6,935 bases of DNA from Ruminococcus flavefaciens (GTDB taxonomy: Bacteria; Bacillota_A; Clostridia; Oscillospirales; Ruminococcaceae). The notes beneath the pieces are model-generated. The model was not told where the DNA came from. It saw only the letters and a list, made by a program, of their open reading frames with translations, and ran no database searches. This document shows, in pieces, positions 1-3,509 of this stretch (the first letter of the stretch is position 1; the number at the start of each line of letters is the position of its first letter). A program made the translations under genes and the position numbers. Location of the stretch: contig SFFP01000098.1 in NCBI GenBank assembly GCA_004556875.1, positions 1 through 6,935 on the forward strand. Direction: 5' to 3'.

Positions 1-9
1 TATAGTCAG

Positions 10-39
10 ACAGCCGCCCATTGAAAAATGGGCGGCTGT
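10..39 (-). terminator. 13-bp hairpin after queF, probable operon terminator
   Basis: Positions 10-22 and 27-39 are perfect inverted repeats (13 bp, GC-rich) separated by four bases, 18 nt beyond the queF stop codon. The hairpin sits where the que operon transcript should end. The U-tract expected after a minus-strand terminator is poor (CTGACTATA to the window edge). The plus-strand side is slightly more T-rich, and the loop reads GAAA on plus. It could therefore instead, or also, terminate a rightward gene lying to the left of the window. The structure is certain; its direction is inferred. Confidence 0.6.
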
Positions 40-56
40 TGCCTTTATATATGCTT

Positions 57-554
57 TTATCTGTTATTGACGCTCTCAGGATACATATCATGATGAGCAA
101 GTCTGTCCCACGCAAGCTCTTCCCACTTTGTTCCTGCTTTTCCGTAATTACAGTATGGGTCAATGGAAATGCCGCCGCGAGGGAGGAATTTTCCCCATAC
201 CTCGATGTACTTAGGGTCCATGAGCTTTATGAGGTCTTTCATTATTATATTGACGCAGTCCTCATGGAAATCTCCGTGATTGCGGAAGCTGAAAAGATAG
301 AGCTTCAGCGATTTGCTCTCTACCATTCTCTCACCGGGAATGTATGAGATGTATATTGTCGCAAAATCAGGCTGACCTGTAATAGGACAAAGACTTGTGA
401 ACTCAGGGCAGTTGAACTTTACGAAATAGTCATTGTCGGGGTGCTTATTTGGGAATGTTTCAAGCACAGACGGGTCGTAATCAGATGAATACTTTGTATT
501 GTTATTGCCGAGGAGAGTAATGCTCCCCTTTTCGTTTTCTGTTCTGCCGCTCAT
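57..554 (-). CDS. queF: NADPH-dependent 7-cyano-7-deazaguanine reductase (preQ1 synthase)
   Basis: This 165-residue cytoplasmic enzyme reduces the nitrile of preQ0 to the aminomethyl group of preQ1, the last step before insertion into tRNA. Its length fits the short, unimodular (type I, YkvM-like) QueF. The catalytic motif FTSLCPITGQPD carries the thioimide-forming Cys56 and the proton-donor Asp63. The family NADPH motif ESKSLKLY spans residues 79-86, and FHE at 96-98 supplies the substrate-binding His and Glu. These positions sit one residue from those I recall for the B. subtilis enzyme. The ATG follows an AAAGGAG site and lies 1 nt after the queC stop, so translation is probably coupled. 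It is the last gene of the operon, followed by a hairpin at 10-39. Confidence 0.96.
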   Translation of the reverse strand: MSGRTENEKGSITLLGNNNTKYSSDYDPSVLETFPNKHPDNDYFVKFNCPEFTSLCPITGQPDFATIYISYIPGERMVESKSLKLYLFSFRNHGDFHEDCVNIIMKDLIKLMDPKYIEVWGKFLPRGGISIDPYCNYGKAGTKWEELAWDRLAHHDMYPESVNNR

Positions 555-555
555 G

Positions 556-1242
556 TTATTCTCCTTTCATAGCAGGGTCGTGAATACCGTTTGCTTCAAA
601 AGCCGCAATTCTGTCACGGCAGGTGCCGCATACACCGCATGGCTTTTCGCCGCCCTCATAACAGCTCCATGTAAGCTCATATGGAACATTAAGACTAAGT
701 CCCTTTGCAACTACCTGTGCTTTATTCATACCGATAAACGGAGCGATAACATTAAGCTCGCCGCCGCTTCCGAGATAAATGGCACGGTTGATAGCATCAT
801 TGAAATCGCTGCTGCAGTCGGGATAGGCATTTCCTGCCGCATCATCGCTGTGTGCGCCGTAGTATATCTCAGTGCAGCCGTTTGACAGTGCGATACTTGC
901 CGCAGATGAAAGGAAAAGACCGTTTCTGAACGGCACATATGTGGAAACAGGCTTGCCGTCGGTCTTTTCAAGCTGCTCGGCATAGCTCTCCTTAGGGATA
1001 TCACCCTCTGAGCCTTTTAAAAGAGTGCAGTCGCTGTCAGCAAATATCAGCGCAAGGTCAAGCTCCTTGTGCTTGACACCATAGTGTGAAGCTATCTTTC
1101 GGGCAGCTTCAAGCTCACGGCTGTGCTTCTGTCCGTAATAAAGCGAAAGTGCAAGCACGTTTTCTGCGCCGTATTTATCAATAGCGATAGCGAGACAGGT
1201 AGTGCTGTCAACGCCGCCGCTGAATAGTACCAGTGCTTTCAT
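556..1242 (-). CDS. queC: 7-cyano-7-deazaguanine (preQ0) synthase
   Basis: QueC (228 residues) is an ATP-dependent PP-loop enzyme that converts 7-carboxy-7-deazaguanine and ammonia to preQ0. The N-terminal pyrophosphate-binding loop SGGVDST is at residues 8-14. The family signature YVPFRNG is at 102-108, followed by HSDDAAGNAYPDC at 131-143. A structural zinc site is formed by Cys194, Cys202, Cys205 and Cys208 (SCYEGGEKPCGVCGTC). Length and motif order are typical and nothing is missing. The ATG lies 10 nt after the folE stop, and its AGGAGGA ribosome binding site overlaps that stop codon, as expected for coupled translation. The 1-nt gap to queF places it fourth of five genes in the preQ1 operon. 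Identification rests on motif recognition and operon context. Confidence 0.97.
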   Translation of the reverse strand: MKALVLFSGGVDSTTCLAIAIDKYGAENVLALSLYYGQKHSRELEAARKIASHYGVKHKELDLALIFADSDCTLLKGSEGDIPKESYAEQLEKTDGKPVSTYVPFRNGLFLSSAASIALSNGCTEIYYGAHSDDAAGNAYPDCSSDFNDAINRAIYLGSGGELNVIAPFIGMNKAQVVAKGLSLNVPYELTWSCYEGGEKPCGVCGTCRDRIAAFEANGIHDPAMKGE

Positions 1243-1252
1243 AGTGTCCTCC

Positions 1253-1822
1253 TCAGTCGAATTTCACAAGCTCTTTAAGCTCAGCGCTGTCGCGGAAAGC
1301 TCCCATAAAAGTGCCTGTGACTGTCTTTGCATTAGGATTGCGGATACCTCTTGCTGTCATGCAGCTGTGACTTCCGCGTATCATTACTCCCACATCAGGA
1401 GTAGCTGCGGCTTCTGAGATTATCTCGGCAATGTCCTTGCCAAGCTTTTCCTGCAATTGCAGGCGCTTTGCAGCCATGTCGCAGATACGCGCTATCTTGC
1501 TGAGTCCCAGCACCTTTCCGTGAGGGATATACGCAACATTGACGCTCATATCATACATAAGTGCAAGGTGATGCTCGCAGTAGCTGAAAACGGTTATATC
1601 CTTCATAACAACCGCGCTGTCGGTATCAGCGTCATAATCCGCATCAAAAGTCTTGCCGAACATCTCTGCTATCTGATGATTTGTATAGGCTGTACCCTCA
1701 AGCACCTCCTCAAGCATACGCGCCACACGGGCAGGAGTCTCCTTCAGTCCCTCGCGGTCGGGGTCTTCGCCGATAGCCTTCAGCAGACCAAGAACATGGT
1801 ATTCTATAGCTTCTCTGTCCAT
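1253..1822 (-). CDS. folE: GTP cyclohydrolase I
   Basis: FolE converts GTP to 7,8-dihydroneopterin triphosphate, shared by folate and queuosine synthesis. Its place between queE and queC implies that here it feeds QueD. From the chosen ATG (1822) the protein is 189 residues. The zinc ligands are Cys82 and His85 in CEHH, with the catalytic His84 beside them, and Cys154 in SHSCMTARG. The full set marks the zinc-dependent FolE1 type. An in-frame ATG at 1849 would add nine residues inside queE, but the 1822 ATG is preceded at good spacing by AGGAGGGG and overlaps the queE stop as TAATG, so it is preferred. Whether a second folE serves folate synthesis elsewhere in the genome cannot be seen. Confidence 0.96.
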   Translation of the reverse strand: MDREAIEYHVLGLLKAIGEDPDREGLKETPARVARMLEEVLEGTAYTNHQIAEMFGKTFDADYDADTDSAVVMKDITVFSYCEHHLALMYDMSVNVAYIPHGKVLGLSKIARICDMAAKRLQLQEKLGKDIAEIISEAAATPDVGVMIRGSHSCMTARGIRNPNAKTVTGTFMGAFRDSAELKELVKFD

Positions 1823-2481
1823 TATACTCCCCTCCTTGTAGGCTCCCATATGAACTTATGCAGCTGTAACTGCAATCTTACACCGTTGAGCTTGTTTTCC
1901 TCCATGAATGTAACTATATCCGCAGGGTCTATCTCACCGAAAACAGGACTTATATACACATGACAGCGTCCGATGAGCTTGTAGTCTCTTATTATTTCAG
2001 CAGCCTTTTCAAGGTCTTCCATACTGCCCGAAACGAACTTTACCGTATCGTGCTCGCCGAGAAGCCGAAAATTATCCCTGCACATATACTCCTCCATGCC
2101 GCTTGAAGGCAGCTTATAGTCCATAGTGAACACAGGGCGGTATTCAGCCGCAGCAAGCTTTTCAAGGTGTATGCTGCCATTAGTCTCTATTTCCACGCGG
2201 CAGCCCTGCTTCATAAGAAGCTCAGCCACTTTTCCGCACTCCTTGTGCAGCAGCGGCTCACCGCCTGTGAGAGTAACGTTTTCAACACCTTTTTCAGCCA
2301 CCCACTCTGCTATCTCTTCGGCTGTCTCATACTCAGCAGAAGCATTCTCGCAATTTGCCCAGCTTGTATCACAGTAAGAGCAGTCAAGATTACAGCCTCT
2401 GAACCTTATAAATGCGGCAAGCTCGCCTGCGTGAGCGCCTTCGCCGTTTATGCTTACAAATTTTTCAACTACAGGAAGCAT
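1822..2481 (-). CDS. queE: 7-carboxy-7-deazaguanine synthase (radical SAM)
   Basis: QueE (219 residues) is the radical SAM enzyme that contracts 6-carboxy-5,6,7,8-tetrahydropterin to 7-carboxy-7-deazaguanine. The 4Fe-4S cluster motif CxxxCxxC is Cys30, Cys34 and Cys37 (RGCNLDCSYCDTSW). The SAM-binding GGEP motif is at 73-76 and the ETNGS motif at 99-103. The family-typical C-terminus LQLHKFIWEPTRRGV is intact. The N-terminal VSINGEGAHAG segment is also typical of QueE. It overlaps both neighbours by one base (TAATG with queD upstream and with folE downstream), and each start has a strong AGGAGG-like site inside the preceding gene. This is the second gene in the preQ1 operon. An unrelated radical SAM activating enzyme is ruled out by the context and the C-terminus. 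Confidence 0.96.
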   Translation of the reverse strand: MLPVVEKFVSINGEGAHAGELAAFIRFRGCNLDCSYCDTSWANCENASAEYETAEEIAEWVAEKGVENVTLTGGEPLLHKECGKVAELLMKQGCRVEIETNGSIHLEKLAAAEYRPVFTMDYKLPSSGMEEYMCRDNFRLLGEHDTVKFVSGSMEDLEKAAEIIRDYKLIGRCHVYISPVFGEIDPADIVTFMEENKLNGVRLQLQLHKFIWEPTRRGV

Positions 2482-2906
2482 TACTTCTCCTCCTCATATA
2501 CTGCGCAGTTTTCGGGTGTCTCATAAACTGTAACGCTTTCCACGGGAAGCTTCTCTGCGCAGAGAAGTCCGTAGAAATGCCTTGCAAAGTTTTCGGCTGT
2601 AGGGCGGAAGTCCACCTCGATAAGGCGAAATCCCTCATCATCAAGAGCCGCAAGGGTAGTGCTTTTCAGCGAACCCTTTTCGTATATCAGCGCATGGTCA
2701 AAGCTGTCAGCAAGACCGCGGACAGCCTTTTTCAGGTCTCCGAAATCTATTATCATGCCGCGCTTTTCGCCCTCTTCAATGAGTGCTTCACTGCTGACGA
2801 TGGCCTCTATCTTCCAGCGATGTCCATGAATATTCGCGCATTTTCCTTTATATCCTGCAAGAAAGTGAGCGCTGTCAAATTCCGCAGAGGTTTTCAGTCT
2901 GTACAT
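2481..2906 (-). CDS. queD: 6-carboxy-5,6,7,8-tetrahydropterin synthase
   Basis: QueD (141 residues from the chosen start) belongs to the 6-pyruvoyl-tetrahydropterin synthase fold and makes 6-carboxytetrahydropterin from dihydroneopterin triphosphate. The zinc ligands are His14 (FDSAHFL) and His27 and His29 (IHGHRW). The catalytic Cys23 lies just before them (KGKCANIHGH). The catalytic Asp70-His71 pair, the PTAEN motif at 102-106 and Glu129 (VYETPENCA) complete the active site. The ATG at 2906 is preceded by AGAGGAGA at ideal distance. An in-frame ATG at 2933 has no Shine-Dalgarno sequence and would place a small hairpin (2920-2931) inside the gene, so it is rejected. It is the first gene of the operon, after a long structured leader. 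The stop overlaps the queE start (TAATG). Confidence 0.95.
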   Translation of the reverse strand: MYRLKTSAEFDSAHFLAGYKGKCANIHGHRWKIEAIVSSEALIEEGEKRGMIIDFGDLKKAVRGLADSFDHALIYEKGSLKSTTLAALDDEGFRLIEVDFRPTAENFARHFYGLLCAEKLPVESVTVYETPENCAVYEEEK

Positions 2907-2910
2907 CTTA

Positions 2911-2931
2911 TCTCCTCTCGGACTTTCGTCC
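2911..2931 (-). promoter_or_regulatory. queD ribosome binding site with adjoining GAAA-tetraloop hairpin
   Basis: On the minus strand, AGAGGAGA (2918-2911) lies 4 nt before the queD ATG. It is directly preceded by a GGAC-GAAA-GUCC hairpin (2931-2920). The hairpin does not cover the Shine-Dalgarno sequence, so it may shield or present it. The strong site decides the start at 2906 over the ATG at 2933. Confidence 0.6.
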
Positions 2932-2942
2932 ATGTTTTAGAA

Positions 2943-2975
2943 GCGCAAATTCTTTATATTATAGTGGATTTGCGC
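2943..2975 (-). promoter_or_regulatory. Inverted repeat GCGCAAAT-N17-ATTTGCGC enclosing a TATAAT
   Basis: An exact 8-bp inverted repeat (2943-2950 and 2968-2975) encloses a perfect minus-strand -10 box TATAAT (2963-2958). It lies between the leader terminator and queD. The matching -35 at 17-nt spacing would be TTTTAT, which is weak. Two readings are possible: a secondary, operator-controlled promoter, or an RNA hairpin in the read-through transcript. The repeat is certain; its role is not. Confidence 0.4.
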
Positions 2976-2982
2976 ATTACAT

Positions 2983-3009
2983 AAAAAAGCGCCTGCCATA
3001 AGCAGACGC
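2983..3009 (-). terminator. Intrinsic terminator inside the que leader (attenuator)
   Basis: On the minus strand an 8-bp stem (GCGTCTGC with GCAGGCGC, positions 3009-3002 and 2996-2989, one G-U pair) has a 5-nt loop and is followed by six U (2988-2983). It lies about 100 nt downstream of a consensus promoter and about 75 nt upstream of queD, with no gene between promoter and terminator. It therefore probably stops the operon's own transcript conditionally. An upstream segment TGCGCC (3085-3080) can pair with GGTGCG, which overlaps the 5' half of the terminator stem, and could act as an antiterminator. Confidence 0.75.
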
Positions 3010-3016
3010 ACCTGTT

Positions 3017-3073
3017 TCGTAAAAAGAGCGCAGTTATCCTGTGCACTACAGATGCCCTGGTTTTGTTTTACGA
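3017..3073 (-). ncRNA. Candidate aptamer in the que operon leader RNA
   Basis: The leader RNA can fold as three nested helices just before the terminator. The basal helix is UCGUAAAA with UUUUACGA (3073-3066 and 3024-3017, 8 perfect pairs). The middle helix is AGGGC with GCUCU (3058-3054 and 3029-3025), stacked on it with a one-sided bulge CAAAACC. The apical helix is AUCUGU with ACAGGAU (one bulged G), closed by loop AGUGC. Competing helices use the same segments (see findings). The placement suggests control by a queuosine-pathway metabolite such as preQ1. I do not recognise the preQ1-I or preQ1-II consensus. preQ1-III cannot be excluded from memory. Confidence 0.45.
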
Positions 3074-3116
3074 CAGGATGGCGCAAACGAACTGTCGGGA
3101 ACATACTCCGATGATT

Positions 3117-3145
3117 ATTATAGCACGGCTTTTTCCGTATGTCAA
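3117..3145 (-). promoter_or_regulatory. Consensus sigma-A promoter of the que operon
   Basis: The minus strand carries TTGACA (3145-3140), a 17-nt spacer and TATAAT (3122-3117), perfect at all twelve positions. Transcription should start near 3109-3112, giving a leader of about 205 nt before queD. The spacer itself contains an inverted repeat ACGG-N6-CCGT (3125-3138), a possible operator. A promoter this strong in front of a biosynthetic operon usually relies on later control, which fits the leader terminator. Confidence 0.88.
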
Positions 3146-3292
3146 GGGCGTTTTGCGGCTTTTCAACATATGTATGCCGAAAATGCTGATAGTTCAGATG
3201 AACTTACCCTCAGATTTTCTACCTGTCAGAACAAAACTGCATATCTTTTCTCTAAAGAATACAAAATGCCACAATAAACGCATAAAAAATCA
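3146..3292. other. Spacer between the divergent promoters
   Basis: These roughly 150 bases separate the leftward que promoter from the rightward promoter of the dockerin gene. They are AT-rich. The only structure I noted is a short AGTTC-AGAT-GAACT hairpin at 3191-3204. Short frames run through it on both strands but lack ribosome binding sites or recognisable protein features. No gene is called. Confidence 0.5.
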
Positions 3293-3321
3293 TTGATTAT
3301 TGACCAAAAAGATGATATAAT
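3293..3321 (+). promoter_or_regulatory. Promoter of the dockerin-protein gene
   Basis: TTGATT (3293-3298, four of six matches) is followed after exactly 17 nt by a perfect TATAAT (3316-3321). Transcription would start near 3328, giving a leader of about 180 nt before the TTG start codon at 3507. A nearby TTGACC (3300-3305) is only 10 nt from the -10 box and is not the -35. Confidence 0.7.
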
Positions 3322-3382
3322 GTGCTTGAAGTATTTCGTATTATTCATTTTTAACACTAAACATAACAACGACCATGATAAC

Positions 3383-3417
3383 CGTTCCCATGTCTGCACA
3401 CCGAGGGAACGATTTTT
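3383..3417 (+). terminator. Possible attenuator hairpin in the dockerin-gene leader
   Basis: CGTTCCC (3383-3389) and GGGAACG (3405-3411) form a perfect 7-bp stem with a 15-nt loop. It is followed by A and five T (3413-3417), so it resembles an intrinsic terminator inside the 5' leader. GTTCCC can also pair with GGGGAC at 3475-3480, close to the ribosome binding site. The long loop and short T-run make strong termination uncertain. Confidence 0.4.
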
Positions 3418-3429
3418 CATAAACTGCTC

Positions 3430-3459
3430 TGACAGCAGCAGTATAGGCAGAAGCTGTCA
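3430..3459 (+). promoter_or_regulatory. Second leader hairpin TGACAGC / GCTGTCA
   Basis: A perfect 7-bp inverted repeat (3430-3436 and 3453-3459) with a 16-nt loop lies in the untranslated leader, 30 nt before the Shine-Dalgarno sequence. No riboswitch class is recognised. It may be an mRNA-stabilising hairpin or part of a larger regulatory fold with the preceding hairpin. Confidence 0.35.
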
Positions 3460-3489
3460 TTGTATTCCGAAACGGGGGACTAAAATTAC

Positions 3490-3509
3490 AGGAGGACTGA
3501 TGTAAATTG
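3490..3509 (+). promoter_or_regulatory. Ribosome binding site with start-stop ATGTAA before a TTG start
   Basis: AGGAGG (3490-3495) is followed 4 nt later by ATG-TAA (3500-3505) and then by the TTG start codon (3507-3509), which is 11 nt from the AGGAGG. The TTG opens the frame with the signal peptide MKKRLSALL. No ATG in that frame precedes the signal peptide. The out-of-frame ATG is stopped at once and may hold ribosomes at the site. Confidence 0.7.

Noticed and set aside
21..347. 108-codon frame opposite queF, and similar frames opposite queC, folE and queE
   Set aside because: They are antisense shadows of well-supported genes and show no independent features.
1823..1849. Longer FolE start at 1849
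   Set aside because: The added residues overlap the conserved QueE C-terminus, and AGGAGGGG is correctly placed for the ATG at 1822.
2907..2933. Longer QueD start at 2933
   Set aside because: No Shine-Dalgarno sequence precedes it, while the ATG at 2906 has a strong one and begins the conserved fold at once.
2983..3111. Known preQ1-I, preQ1-II, THF or T-box leader
   Set aside because: The conserved cores as I recall them are not seen. preQ1-III is left open because I cannot recall its consensus reliably.
3041..3296. Short plus-strand frames over the que leader and promoter
   Set aside because: They lie antisense to the promoter and terminator structures, lack ribosome binding sites and resemble no protein family.
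3300..3321. TTGACC as the -35 of the dockerin promoter
   Set aside because: The gap to TATAAT is only 10 nt; TTGATT at 3293 has the right 17-nt spacing.
3293..3505. 70-codon plus-strand frame across the promoter and leader
   Set aside because: It overlaps the -35 and -10 boxes and the leader hairpins, has no ribosome binding site and no recognisable protein character. Its last codons only coincide with the AGGAGG and ATGTAA.
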